Notes: generated by a model from the letters alone, not told the origin. A stretch of 64,000 nucleotides of DNA from Xanthomonas sp. DAR 35659 (GCF_041242975.1 NZ_CP162488.1:3772001-3836000); one strand, 5' to 3'; counted from the stretch's first letter, positions 1 through 9,836 are shown. Translations and numbers: made by a program.

Positions 1-1807
1 ACGCCGCATCCACGCGCGTGGCCGAGGCCAGCGTGGCGGCGGTCGCGGTGCCGAACGTCGCCGCGGCGGCGGTGACGCTGAGCGCCTGCACGGTGATCGA
101 GGCGCTGGTGCCGTCGTAACTGAGCGAGGAGGTCAGGAACACGTTGGACGGCGTGGTGACCGAGCCGAACGTGCCGCTCAGCCCGCCGCTGGTGTCCAGC
201 ACCTTGTAGGCGGTGTTGTTGGCCACGTAATCGCGTTTGCCGAGCACGTACAGCGAGCCGCCCTGCAGGGTCGCGGTGCCGGTCACCGAGAGCTTGTCGC
301 CGACCAGCAGGGCCAGCCGGCCGGTGCTGGCCTGCACGTAGTTGCCGGTCAGGCTCAGCGTCGCGGCGCCGACCTGGAACGTGCCGGCATTGGCGACATT
401 GCCGCGCAGCGGCCCGGTGCCGATGAAGGTGGCGCCATTGCCGACGGTGACGTCGGAGCCGCCGAGGCTGGCCGCGCTGAGCGTGCCGGCCTGGACCTGG
501 GTCGCGCCGCTGTAGCTGTTCTGGGTGCCGCTCAGGGTCAAGGTCCCGCTGCCCTGCTTGATCAGGCCGCCGCTGCCGGCGATGTCGTTGGCCCAGGTCG
601 AGGTGCCGGCGAAGGACACGCTGACGTCGCCCCAGTCGAACCGCGCCGGCCCCCACACCGCCTTGCCCACGTTGAGCAAGCCGTAGCCGAAGGTGGCATC
701 CACGCCTGGCGCGCCCAGGTCGGTGGCGGTGCCGAGCAGGGTCTGCCGCACCAGGTCGTTGCTGAAATAGGGAAACGCCTGCCACACCAGCGTGGCCGCG
801 CCCGAGACCAGCGGCGCCGCGAACGAGGTGCCGCTGCCGTAGTAGTAGCCGGGATTGGCGGTGGCGGTGGTCGCCTTGGGATCGACGAACACCTCCGTGC
901 CCGGCGCGACCAGGCAATAGCGCATGGCCGCGCCGCACGCGTTGGAATAGGACTCCAGCGTGCTGCCGGTACTGGCGTCCACCGCCGCCGCCACCAGCCA
1001 GCCGCGCTCCAGGTCCGCCGCCGGGCGGGTGCCGCCGGGACCCGGCTGGCTGGGCAGCGAGGCCACGTCCGACGGCGTCGACTTGGATTCGTTGCCCGCC
1101 GCGAACACCACCAGCCCGCCGTTGCCCACCACGAACGGGCGGTACTCGTCGGCGATCGCGCTGGTCGCGCTGGGATCGGTCCAGTAGATGCCGCCCCAGG
1201 AATTGTTCATCACCTTGACCCCGGCATTGATCAGGTCCTGGTGGATCGAGGCCAGGCCCAGCGCGCCGCTGGTCTGGTTGCCCTTGCCGCTGCCATCGTC
1301 GTCGGGCGAGGTGTCGTTGATGATTCGCGCCGACACGATCTGCGCGCCCGGCGCGATGCCGCCCGGCCAGGCGCCCACCGCCTTGCCCGCGGCCAGTTGC
1401 GCGACCGTGGTGCCATGGCCATCGACGTCGTCGACCTTGACGTTGTTCTGGGCCGGATCGACGTAGATCAGGTTGGACACCACGCGTCCGGACAGCGCCG
1501 GGTGATTGCGGTTCACGCCGGTGTCCACCACGCCGATGCGATAGCCGCTGCCGTCGTAGCCGGCGTTGTGCGCGGCCAGGGTGTTGGTCAGCGCCAGATG
1601 CGCGTCGAACGCCGGCTGCGGCGGCGGCGGCGAGGTCGGCGGCGAAACCGGGGGAGACGACGGCGGCGGGGGCGGCGGCGAACTCGGGGGTGGCGAGGTC
1701 GGCGGCGGCTCGCTGCGGGTCAGCCCGCCACCGCCGCCACCGCCGCACGCGCCCAACGCCATCGCCAGTGCCGTCGCCAACAGCGACCGGGCCATCAACT
1801 TCCGCAT
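1..1807 (-). CDS. Subtilisin-like (S8) autotransporter serine protease, 3' end outside window
   Basis: About 602 codons are present and the frame stays open to the window edge. The N-terminus has a lipobox (ALGAC, Cys21), then a Gly run and a Pro/Ser-rich linker to about residue 70. The subtilase triad is visible: Asp95 in VVDTGV, His131 in DGHGT and Ser328 in GSGTSFAAP. After about residue 390 the chain becomes a repetitive Gly/Thr/Ser-rich passenger with autotransporter-associated motifs (SGTLTLSGT, YSGATQVQAGTLS), so an outer-membrane beta-barrel is expected beyond base 1. GGAGAG lies about 8 bases before the ATG. A lipidated subtilase autotransporter recalls the NalP/SphB1 type, which process other surface proteins; that role is inference here. 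The gene is divergent from the thiolase gene. Confidence 0.9.
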   Translation of the reverse strand, partial: MRKLMARSLLATALAMALGACGGGGGGGLTRSEPPPTSPPPSSPPPPPPSSPPVSPPTSPPPPQPAFDAHLALTNTLAAHNAGYDGSGYRIGVVDTGVNRNHPALSGRVVSNLIYVDPAQNNVKVDDVDGHGTTVAQLAAGKAVGAWPGGIAPGAQIVSARIINDTSPDDDGSGKGNQTSGALGLASIHQDLINAGVKVMNNSWGGIYWTDPSATSAIADEYRPFVVGNGGLVVFAAGNESKSTPSDVASLPSQPGPGGTRPAADLERGWLVAAAVDASTGSTLESYSNACGAAMRYCLVAPGTEVFVDPKATTATANPGYYYGSGTSFAAPLVSGAATLVWQAFPYFSNDLVRQTLLGTATDLGAPGVDATFGYGLLNVGKAVWGPARFDWGDVSVSFAGTSTWANDIAGSGGLIKQGSGTLTLSGTQNSYSGATQVQAGTLSAASLGGSDVTVGNGATFIGTGPLRGNVANAGTFQVGAATLSLTGNYVQASTGRLALLVGDKLSVTGTATLQGGSLYVLGKRDYVANNTAYKVLDTSGGLSGTFGSVTTPSNVFLTSSLSYDGTSASITVQALSVTAAAATFGTATAATLASATRVDAA

Positions 1808-1998
1808 GTGCTCTCTCCAGATCGGCACGCCGGCCACGACGGCCGGCCATCTTCCGTTAGCGACCGCGAACGGACAGCCCTGAACCTGGCCGAATCTACA
1901 CCGGAAATCGGCGCCCGCAACGACCGTCGGGCGTGGCGCGATTGGCAGACGCCGCGCCGAGGCAGATAATCGGCGGCTCATCTTCGTAAGGGTTTGCC

Positions 1999-3174
<1,176 letters not shown>

Positions 3175-3216
3175 TTGGGATTAACCCCTGAAACACAAAA
3201 ATGAATGCGCGTGCGC

Positions 3217-3244
3217 TTGACAGCCGACTTTGGCTTGTCATCAT
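3217..3244 (+). promoter_or_regulatory. Sigma-70-like promoter of the 3297 lipoprotein gene
   Basis: A perfect TTGACA at 3217-3222 is followed after 16 bases by CATCAT at 3239-3244 (4 of 6 matches to TATAAT). The predicted transcript would have a leader of about 45 bases, with GAGGAT 7 bases before the ATG. Confidence 0.5.
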
Positions 3245-3296
3245 GTTGAGGGCGCGCACTCGCGCGTTGCCTAACTAAACGACGAGGATAGACACA

Positions 3297-3638
3297 ATGA
3301 GCATCAACAAGCTGCTGATCGCAATGGCCCTGGGCCTGGCCCTGGCCGCGTGCTCGAAGCAGGAGCAGGCCCAGGACGCCGCGCAGAACGCGAACGAAGC
3401 CGCCACCGACGCGCAGGCCGCCGCCGACCAGGCTTCGGCTGCCGGCACCGGCACCGCCGATTCCGCCCAGGCTGCTGCCGACACCGCTGCGACCGCTGCG
3501 AACACCGCTGCTGACGCCGCCAACACCGCTGCCGCTGCCCCGACCGACGCTGCTGCCGACAAGGCTGCCGACACCGCCAAGGCTGCGGAAGACACCGCCG
3601 ACAAGGCCAAGGACGCCGCCGAAGAAGCCAAGAAGTAA
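3297..3638 (+). CDS. Small alanine-rich lipoprotein
   Basis: This 113-residue protein starts with a lipoprotein signal (LALAAC, Cys19). The rest is low-complexity Ala/Asp/Thr/Lys sequence with a helical, coiled-coil-like pattern (repeated AADTA and DKA units), so a periplasmic lipid-anchored helix is likely. I know no catalytic function for such proteins. It has its own TTGACA promoter, GAGGAT 7 bases before the start, and a strong terminator, so it looks like a well-expressed single-gene unit. A second protein of the same type follows at 4005. Confidence 0.82.
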   Translation: MSINKLLIAMALGLALAACSKQEQAQDAAQNANEAATDAQAAADQASAAGTGTADSAQAAADTAATAANTAADAANTAAAAPTDAAADKAADTAKAAEDTADKAKDAAEEAKK

Positions 3639-3664
3639 TCACTTCTTGCTTCAGGCACGTCTGG

Positions 3665-3697
3665 AAAAGCCGCTGGTTCGCCAGCGGCTTTTTCTTT
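3665..3697 (+). terminator. Rho-independent terminator of the 3297 lipoprotein gene
   Basis: A 12-bp perfect stem (AAAAGCCGCTGG pairing with CCAGCGGCTTTT) closes a TTCG tetraloop and runs into TTTTTCTTT. It lies 26 bases after the stop codon. Confidence 0.92.
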
Positions 3698-4004
3698 GCC
3701 CGACACCCGGGCCGCTACGCCCACTGCCGCGCACCCCGCCATTCCCCTTTTCCGATAAGCGACCGCGATTTTGCAGCGAGTGCGCAGGGATCGGCGACAG
3801 CAAGCCGAGTCCGCCCCATGGCTTCGACAGACGCATCCCAGCGCAAGCGCCATGGCGAGTGTCGGCCTGCGGCAAGCCGATATGCCGCTCCGCTGCCGAG
3901 CGCCCTAGCTGAACACGAGCCCGTCGCGCGCGTCGGCCTTGACATCGGCTGCATGCGCGTCCGCCTAGGCTGCGCCGCATCCCAACCGCAAACGGAGAAT
4001 GCGC

Positions 4005-4364
4005 ATGAACAAGACCCCGATCGTGGCAGCGAGCCTGGTGGCCGCGTTGGCGCTGTCCGCCTGCCAGGGCCCGGAATCGCAGAAGGCGCAGCAGGACGCC
4101 AAGGCCACCGCCGAGCAGACCGGCGAGGCCGCCAAGGAAGCCGCCGACCAGGCCGCGCAGACCGGCCGTGAGGTCGCCGCCGAAGCGCGCGACGCCGCGC
4201 ACCGCGCCGCCAATTCCGAGGCCGTGCAGGACGCGTCCGCCGCCGCCAAGGAAGCCGCCGCCGATGCCACCGAGGCCACCGCCAGCGCCGCACAGAAGCT
4301 CGCCGACAAGGCGCGCGAGAACGCCAATCAGGATCCGCACAACGACAACGCCGAGAAGCACTGA
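4005..4364 (+). CDS. Small alanine-rich lipoprotein (second of the type)
   Basis: Length is 119 residues from this start. I prefer ATG 4005 to the in-frame ATG at 3999 because the Shine-Dalgarno GGAGA (3994-3998) abuts 3999 but is spaced 6 bases from 4005. The signal ends in LSAC, making Cys20 the lipidated residue. The mature chain is Ala/Glu/Lys/Asp-rich and helical, without Trp or internal Cys, like the 3297 product. A TTGACA at 3939-3944 could be its -35 element, but no good -10 lies at the right distance. The two genes may be an old tandem duplication; similarity is compositional rather than clearly alignable. Confidence 0.8.
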   Translation: MNKTPIVAASLVAALALSACQGPESQKAQQDAKATAEQTGEAAKEAADQAAQTGREVAAEARDAAHRAANSEAVQDASAAAKEAAADATEATASAAQKLADKARENANQDPHNDNAEKH

Positions 4365-4385
4365 GCGGCGACGTTTGATCCAGCA

Positions 4386-4420
4386 CCCGCCGCATCCGCG
4401 CAAGATCCGGATGCGGCGGG
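4386..4420 (+). terminator. Hairpin after the 4005 lipoprotein gene, possible terminator
   Basis: CCCGCCGCATCC (4386-4397) pairs perfectly with 4409-4420 across an 11-base loop. Only TT follows, so it may terminate weakly or simply protect the 3' end. Confidence 0.5.
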
Positions 4421-4808
4421 TTACCGCGCAGAGGCCATCACCCTTTTCGCGCCCCTTCTTCTCAGCGGCATCGTCCGCCGCCTTCGCCGCATCGATTGAT
4501 CCTGGCGTCGACTCGACGGCCATTCGAATCGATTCGCTCGCAGGCACCAAGATCTCCCTGCGTAAACGTCCTGCATGCGATCGGACGAAACGTCTCCCGC
4601 GCGCCGACGCCGCGCCCAGATCGGACATGATCCGGATCCACCAGGTGCTCGGCGTGTTTGCCGGCAGGGCCGACAATCTCCCCATTAGCGGACACATTTT
4701 GCGTTGCTGCCGATCGACGCAACGCGCTCATCGCAGCGCGAATCCCGCACACAACGTGACCTGTGGCTCCCTTTCACCGGGCCGGCGCCTCAAGATGACC
4801 TGGCTGGT
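4421..4808. other. Intergenic stretch without a recognised gene
   Basis: Short open frames exist on both strands, but none has a credible start, codon pattern or family resemblance. The right end carries the candidate promoter of the GGDEF gene. Confidence 0.5.
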
Positions 4809-4821
4809 TACAATCCGTGGA
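4809..4821 (+). promoter_or_regulatory. Candidate -10 element giving a leaderless diguanylate cyclase mRNA
   Basis: TACAAT (5 of 6 matches) at 4809-4814 ends 6 bases before ATG 4821. Transcription would therefore begin at or next to the A of the start codon. No Shine-Dalgarno precedes that ATG, and no clear -35 was found. Confidence 0.4.
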
Positions 4822-6530
4822 TGTCGACGTTCCACCGTGTGCGGATCAGAACCCGCCTAGCGCTGCTGTTCTCCGCCCTGGTCTTCGTGTCGATCGGATT
4901 CGGCGTGTTCACCGGCGCCCAGCGCTCGATCTCCGATGCCGCGCGCGTGGCGCACACGCACCAGGTGTTGCGCAGCATCGACGAAGTGCAGTCGACCCTG
5001 CTGCAGGCCGAGACCGCGGTGCGCGGCTACGAGCTCACCGACAACCAGGCCTACCTGAGCAACTACCGCGACAGCGCCGAACGCGTGCCGCGGCACCTGG
5101 CGCAATTGCAGACGCTGGTCGCCGACAACCCGGTGCAACTGGCCAACCTGCGCATCCTGCAGCAGTTGGTGCAGGCGCGACTGGCGCAGATGCAACAGAT
5201 GCTCGAACTCTACCAGCGCGACGGCCGCGAGGCCCTGCAGCGCGCGATGGCGCCGAACGTGTTCAAGGATTCCAGCGCGATCCGCGACCACGTGCAGCAG
5301 ATGATCGAACTGGAGCAACAGTTGCTGCAGAGCCGCGACCGCTCCAACCAGCGCAGTTCCGACCTGCTGCTGGCGCTGGCCCTGGCCGGCATCCCGTTCG
5401 GGCTGGGCAGCGTGGGCGTGGTGTACGCCCTGCTGTTCCGCGAGCTGCGCAATCGCGCCGCCGCCGAGCAGGCCGCCTCGGTCGCCAACGAGAAACTCGG
5501 CAGCAGCATCGAGGAACTGCAGCGCGCCAGCGCCGATCTCAATGCGCTCAGCCGCTACACCGGCCTGCTGCAGAGTTGCATGGATCCCAAGGAGGCGCTT
5601 GCGGTGACCGCGCGCATGCTGGCCGCGCTGATGCCCGACGCCGGCGGCAGCGTGTACCTGCTGCGCGCCTCCAGGGACCGCGCCGAATCCATCGTCGCCT
5701 GGGGCCAGGCGCCGGTGCGCAGCGAGCCGACCGTGGCGCCCGAGGAATGCTGGGCGCTGCGCCGCGACAAGGCGCACTTCGTGCATGGCGCGCGCCACGA
5801 CTCGGCGTGCGCGCACCTGCTCGAGGATCCGCAGGCGGTCGGCGCCAGCACCGCCTGCATTCCGCTCTCGGCGCAGGGCACGCAACTGGGCTTCGTGTTC
5901 CTGGCCGGACCTGGGCCCGGCCCGCTGCCGCGCATCGCCATCGCCGAGGCGGCGGCCGAGCAGCTGTCGCTGGCGCTGAGCAACCTGCGCCTGCGCGAAT
6001 CGCTGCGCCTGCAGTCGATCCGCGATCCGCTCACCGGGCTGTTCAACCGGCGCTACCTGGAGGAGTCGCTGAACCACGAGCTGGCGCGCTGCGCGCGCCG
6101 CTCGATGCCGCTGTCGCTGCTGATGCTGGACGTGGACCACTTCAAGCGTTTCAACGACCTGCACGGCCACGGCGGCGGCGACAGCCTGCTGGCCGCGGTC
6201 GGGCAGATGCTGTCCTCGCGGCTGCGCGGCGAAGACATCGCCTGCCGCTACGGCGGCGAGGAATTCACCGTGATCCTGCCGGAGACCGGCCCGGAGGCGG
6301 CCCTGGCGATCGCCGAGCAGTTGCGCAGCGCCGCGCAGCAACTGGGCACCACCCTGGACGGCAAGGCCCTGCCCGGGATCACCGTGTCGATCGGGCTGGC
6401 CAGCTATGCGCGCGATGGCGTGGTCGCCACCACCCTGCTGCGCAAGGCCGACGCGGCGCTGTACCGGGCCAAACGCAGCGGCCGCAACCAGGTGCAGCCG
6501 TTCGATCCGGCCCTGGACGGCGGCGCCTGA
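4821..6530 (+). CDS. Membrane diguanylate cyclase (CHASE3-GAF-GGDEF)
   Basis: Length is 569 residues from ATG 4821; an in-frame start at 4704 would add 39 unlikely residues. Transmembrane helices lie near residues 12-30 and 181-205. They bracket a periplasmic CHASE3-like sensor with the typical ETAVRGYELT...YLSNY pattern. A GAF-like segment covers about 250-395. The GGDEF domain begins near Asp402 (RDPLTGLFNRRYL). Its active-site loop is GGEEF (478-482), which should be catalytic, and an inhibitory-site RGED (469-472) sits five residues before it. The protein should make cyclic di-GMP from GTP in response to a periplasmic signal. No EAL domain is present. Confidence 0.93.
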   Translation: MSTFHRVRIRTRLALLFSALVFVSIGFGVFTGAQRSISDAARVAHTHQVLRSIDEVQSTLLQAETAVRGYELTDNQAYLSNYRDSAERVPRHLAQLQTLVADNPVQLANLRILQQLVQARLAQMQQMLELYQRDGREALQRAMAPNVFKDSSAIRDHVQQMIELEQQLLQSRDRSNQRSSDLLLALALAGIPFGLGSVGVVYALLFRELRNRAAAEQAASVANEKLGSSIEELQRASADLNALSRYTGLLQSCMDPKEALAVTARMLAALMPDAGGSVYLLRASRDRAESIVAWGQAPVRSEPTVAPEECWALRRDKAHFVHGARHDSACAHLLEDPQAVGASTACIPLSAQGTQLGFVFLAGPGPGPLPRIAIAEAAAEQLSLALSNLRLRESLRLQSIRDPLTGLFNRRYLEESLNHELARCARRSMPLSLLMLDVDHFKRFNDLHGHGGGDSLLAAVGQMLSSRLRGEDIACRYGGEEFTVILPETGPEAALAIAEQLRSAAQQLGTTLDGKALPGITVSIGLASYARDGVVATTLLRKADAALYRAKRSGRNQVQPFDPALDGGA

Positions 6531-6635
6531 TCCGTACAGCGGCGACACGCCAAGCTCGCTTTAGAGATGACTGTCACAAAAGAGACGCGATAGAGCGGCG
6601 ATAGTCCGGGTTCCCCCGACTGGAGACGTTCGCGC

Positions 6636-7175
6636 ATGTCCATTTGGAAAGATCAGGGTACCCCGCGCAAGGATGGCCTGCCGCTGCCTGGCACGCCCGC
6701 CCCCGCCCCCGTCGCCGAACCGCGCCCCATCGACCCGCCGGCGGGCGAACCGGCGGTCGCGGTCGCCGCGGCCGCCCCCCTCCCCGCGCGTGCCGCCGCG
6801 CCGGCGGCGAAGGAGTCGCTGATCGCCGCCGACATCACCATCGAAGGCAAGATCGAAGGCACCGGCCACATCCGCATCGCCGGCAAGTTCAAGGGCGACG
6901 TCAACGTGCAGGGCGACCTGACCATCGAGACCGGCGCCAAGCTCAGCGGCGGCGTGCGCGCCAACAAGGTCACCATCGCCGGCGAGTTGGAGGGCAACAT
7001 CGAATCGGCCTCGCAGGTGGACCTGCTGGCATCCGGCGCGCTGATCGGCGACGTCAAGGCCGGGTCGCTGACCGTGGCCTCCGGCGCGCGCATGCGCGGC
7101 CAGGCCGACTTCGGCTGGGAAGACGACAAGGGCCGCAAGGGCGGCAAGCCGACGGAGCCCGACGCCGGCGCATGA
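6636..7175 (+). CDS. Bactofilin (polymer-forming cytoskeletal protein)
   Basis: The 179-residue protein has a disordered Pro/Ala-rich N-terminus (about 1-60). A bactofilin core follows at about 62-160, made of short beta repeats such as ITIEGKIEGTGHIRIAGKF and GDLTIETGAKLSGG, the right-handed beta-helix that self-assembles without nucleotide. The C-terminus is charged. Bactofilins scaffold cell-wall, stalk or polar machineries in other bacteria; the role here is unknown. GGAG lies 10 bases before the ATG. The stop overlaps the next gene's start (ATGA), implying translational coupling. Confidence 0.93.
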   Translation: MSIWKDQGTPRKDGLPLPGTPAPAPVAEPRPIDPPAGEPAVAVAAAAPLPARAAAPAAKESLIAADITIEGKIEGTGHIRIAGKFKGDVNVQGDLTIETGAKLSGGVRANKVTIAGELEGNIESASQVDLLASGALIGDVKAGSLTVASGARMRGQADFGWEDDKGRKGGKPTEPDAGA

Positions 7176-7537
7176 GTACGCCGCGTCCCGGCACTCCGGG
7201 GGCGACCCGGACCTGCCCGCATTGCAAGGCGACGATCCTGGAGAGCGCCAGCGTCTGCCCGGCCTGCAGGCACCATCTGCGCTTCGACTCGGCGGCGCTG
7301 CAGCAGTCGGCGCCGACCGCGATGGTGCCGCTGCGCGTGCAGGGCACCATCCAGCACCCGGCAGACGGCACCGCGTGGGAGTACACCGTGGTGGTGACGA
7401 TCCGCAACGGCCGCGGCGAGGAGATCAAGCGCCAACTGGTCGGCGTCGGCGCGATGCTGGATGGGGAGGAGCGCAGCTTCACCCTGTCTGTCGAGGCGAC
7501 GCAGGCCAAGGGCGGCAAGCGTGGTACCCGGCATTGA
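7172..7537 (+). CDS. Small zinc-ribbon protein coupled to bactofilin
   Basis: The 121-residue protein starts with ATGA overlapping the bactofilin stop. Residues 15-33 hold a zinc ribbon made of two CxxC knuckles (CPHC and CPAC). A predicted beta-rich domain without a signal peptide follows (about 48-115, with VQGTIQHP, EYTVVVTIRNGRGEE and RSFTLSVEA). I know no assigned function. The overlap with bactofilin suggests the two act together, for instance as polymer and cytosolic adaptor, but that is inference from position. Confidence 0.8.
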   Translation: MSTPRPGTPGATRTCPHCKATILESASVCPACRHHLRFDSAALQQSAPTAMVPLRVQGTIQHPADGTAWEYTVVVTIRNGRGEEIKRQLVGVGAMLDGEERSFTLSVEATQAKGGKRGTRH

Positions 7538-7541
7538 GGGC

Positions 7542-7565
7542 GGGATTGGGGAATCGGGAATCGGG
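7542..7565. repeat. Short GGGAATC/GGGATTGG repeat fragment
   Basis: It contains GGGATTGGGGAATCGGGAA just after the zinc-ribbon stop. It belongs to the GGGAATGG family seen in fuller form at 20717, 21368 and 28676. Confidence 0.5.
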
Positions 7566-7575
7566 AAAAGCGTAG

Positions 7576-8134
7576 CCCCACTCCCACCGGGAGAGGGGTT
7601 GGGGTGAGGGTACGACGCGAAAGCGACGCGCGGAGTTTGGGTGCACGAGGCTGCGCCCGTACCCTCATCCGCCCCTGCGGGGCACCTTCTCCCAAGGGGA
7701 GAAGGAAAAGCCAGTAGCCCCTCTCCGTCGGGAGAGGGGTTGGGGTGAGGGTTCGGCGCGAAGCGACTCGCGGAGTGTGGGGTGCACGAGGCTGCGCCCG
7801 TACCCTCATCCGCCCCTGCGGGGCACCTTCTCCCAAGGGGAGAAGGAAAAGCCAGTAGCCCCTCTCCCATCGGGAGAGGGGTTGGGGTGAGGGTTCGGCG
7901 CGAAGCGACTCGCGGAGTTTGGGGTGCACGAGGCTGCGCCCGTATCCTCATCCGCCCCTGCGGGGGCACCTTCTCCCAAGGGGAGAAGGAAAAGCCAGTA
8001 GCCCCTCTCCCACCGGGAGAGGGGTTGGGGTGAGGGTCCGGCGCGAAAGCGACTCGCAGAATTTGGGGTGCACGACGCTCCGCACGCACCCTAATCCGCA
8101 ACTGCGGGACACCTTCTCCCGAGGGGAAAAGGGA
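7576..8134. repeat. Four tandem copies of a ~142-bp structured intergenic repeat
   Basis: Copies start at 7576, 7718, 7859 and 8002 (periods 142, 141, 143). Each contains nested inverted repeats: CCCCTCTCCC(N3)GGGAGAGGGG, then GGGGTGAGGGT pairing with the later ACCCTCATCC, then GCCCCTGCGGGGC, then CCTTCTCCC(N3)GGGAGAAGG. Copies differ by scattered substitutions; the fourth is the most diverged at its end. The array fills a convergent junction (zinc-ribbon gene against aidB). It has no coding potential of its own. Confidence 0.9.
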
Positions 8135-8195
8135 GCAGTCGGCCAGCCCCGCTCTACCCGCCAACCAGGACGCGATGCGCAGCCATGCCCCACGC

Positions 8196-9836
8196 CTACG
8201 GCAATGCACGCGCCAGCAATTCCTCGACCGGCACGCCCGCCTCCAGCGTGCCGAACGCCAATCCATGCGCGCCTGCCAGGCGGCTGCGCACGAACGCGGC
8301 GGCGGCTGGGCTGGCGCTACGCAGCAGCAGCGCGGCCTGCAGGGCCAGCGCGATGCGTTCGGCGAGGCGCCGTGCGGCGTATTCGTCCACCTCGGCAGTG
8401 CCGGCCAGCGGCGCGCGCAATGCGTCCAGCGCCGCGTCGTAGGCCGGATCGGTACCCGCCGCCGTCTCCAGTTCGGCCAGCACTACGGCCGCGCTGGCCG
8501 GCTCCCGCGCCAATGCGCGCAGCACGTCCAGGCACTGGATGTTGCCGCTGCCTTCCCAGATCGAATTCAACGGCGCCTGCCGGTACAGCCGCGGCAGGAT
8601 CGACTCCTCGACATAGCCGGCGCCGCCCAGGCATTCCTGCGCTTCGTTGACGAAGGCCGGCGCGCGCTTGCACAGCCAATACTTGCCCAGCGCGGTGGCG
8701 ATGCGGGCGAACGCGGCCTCGGCCGGGTCGCGCTCGCCCGCATCCACCGCGCGCGCCACGCGCATCGCGAAGGCGGTGGCCGCCTCGGACTCGATCGCCA
8801 GGTCGGCCAGCACGTTGCGCATCAGCGGCTGCTCGATCAGGCGCTTGCCGAAGACGATGCGATGCCGCGCGTGATGCAGCGCCTGCGCCAAGGCCATGCG
8901 CATCTGCGCGGCCGCGGCGAGCATGCAGTCGAGCCGGGTCAGCATCACCATGCCGATGATGCGCGCCACGCCGCGCCCTTCCTCGCCGATGCGCTGCGCC
9001 CAGGCGCCGGCGAATTCCACCTCGCTGGAGGCGTTGGACCAATCGCCGAGCTTGTCCTTCAGCCGCATCAGGCGCAGCGCGTTGAGTTGGCCGTCGGGCA
9101 GGCGTCGCGGCAGCAGGAAACAGCTCAGGCCGCCCGGTGCCTGCGCCAGCACCAGGAAGCCGTCGGACATCGGCGCCGAGAAGAACCACTTGTGCCCGAC
9201 CAGGCTGTACGCGCCGGCGCCGTCCAGCGGCGTGGCGACGGTGGCGTTGCTGCGCACGTCCGAGCCCCCCTGCTTTTCGGTCATGCCCATGCCGAGGGTG
9301 ATGCCGGCCTTGTCGGCGATCGGCACGTCGCGCGGGTCGTAGTGCGGCGCGGCGGCCTTGTCCCCCCACGCGCGCAGCGCCGGCTGCTGGCGCAGCACCG
9401 CGACCGCGGCATGGGTCATGGTCAGCGGACAACTGGTGCCGGCTTCGGCCTGGTGGTGCAGATAGCTCAACGCCGCCCGCGCCACGTGCGCGCCCGGCTG
9501 CGGCGCGTGCCAGGACAGGCCAGCCACGCCGTGCGTCTTCGCCGCATCCAGCAACTGGTGGTAGGCCGGATGGAACTCCACCGTGTCGATGCGATGGCCG
9601 TGGCGGTCGTGCGTGCGCAGCCGCGGCCGGTCGCGGTTCGCGTCGAAGCCGAGCCGGTACAGCGTGTCGCCGGCGAGCGCGCCGTAGCGCGCCAGTTGCG
9701 CGGCGAAGCCGTCGCCGCCCTCGCGCGCGACCGCGGCGCGCAAAACCGCATCGTCGTTCCATACGTCGCGCGGCTCGAACGGCGGCGGCTGGTTGTCGAC
9801 CACGTGCGTGGCGAACGCGGGCAGGTCCCGTGGCAT
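8196..9836 (-). CDS. aidB: AidB-like acyl-CoA dehydrogenase, adaptive alkylation response
   Basis: The 546-residue length matches AidB (about 540). The frame stays open far upstream, but the ATG at 9836 has GGGAGG at good spacing and begins the conserved N-terminus with THVVDNQPPP. Family marks include GMGMTEKQGGSD, GHKWFFSAPMSD, the FAD-site region with CLGGAGYVEES, and WEGSGNIQCLDVLRA. AidB is a flavoprotein that binds DNA and is induced by alkylation damage in E. coli. Here it is divergent from a DNA-repair operon with only about 110 bases between, which fits a genome-protection role better than fatty-acid catabolism. Confidence 0.92.
   Translation of the reverse strand: MPRDLPAFATHVVDNQPPPFEPRDVWNDDAVLRAAVAREGGDGFAAQLARYGALAGDTLYRLGFDANRDRPRLRTHDRHGHRIDTVEFHPAYHQLLDAAKTHGVAGLSWHAPQPGAHVARAALSYLHHQAEAGTSCPLTMTHAAVAVLRQQPALRAWGDKAAAPHYDPRDVPIADKAGITLGMGMTEKQGGSDVRSNATVATPLDGAGAYSLVGHKWFFSAPMSDGFLVLAQAPGGLSCFLLPRRLPDGQLNALRLMRLKDKLGDWSNASSEVEFAGAWAQRIGEEGRGVARIIGMVMLTRLDCMLAAAAQMRMALAQALHHARHRIVFGKRLIEQPLMRNVLADLAIESEAATAFAMRVARAVDAGERDPAEAAFARIATALGKYWLCKRAPAFVNEAQECLGGAGYVEESILPRLYRQAPLNSIWEGSGNIQCLDVLRALAREPASAAVVLAELETAAGTDPAYDAALDALRAPLAGTAEVDEYAARRLAERIALALQAALLLRSASPAAAAFVRSRLAGAHGLAFGTLEAGVPVEELLARALP

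Noticed and set aside
4462..4752. 96-residue minus-strand frame before the diguanylate cyclase
   Set aside because: It has no Shine-Dalgarno or family similarity and its composition looks non-coding.
7576..8134. CRISPR array
   Set aside because: The period is about 142 bases and whole units are conserved. No short repeats with unique spacers and no cas genes are present.
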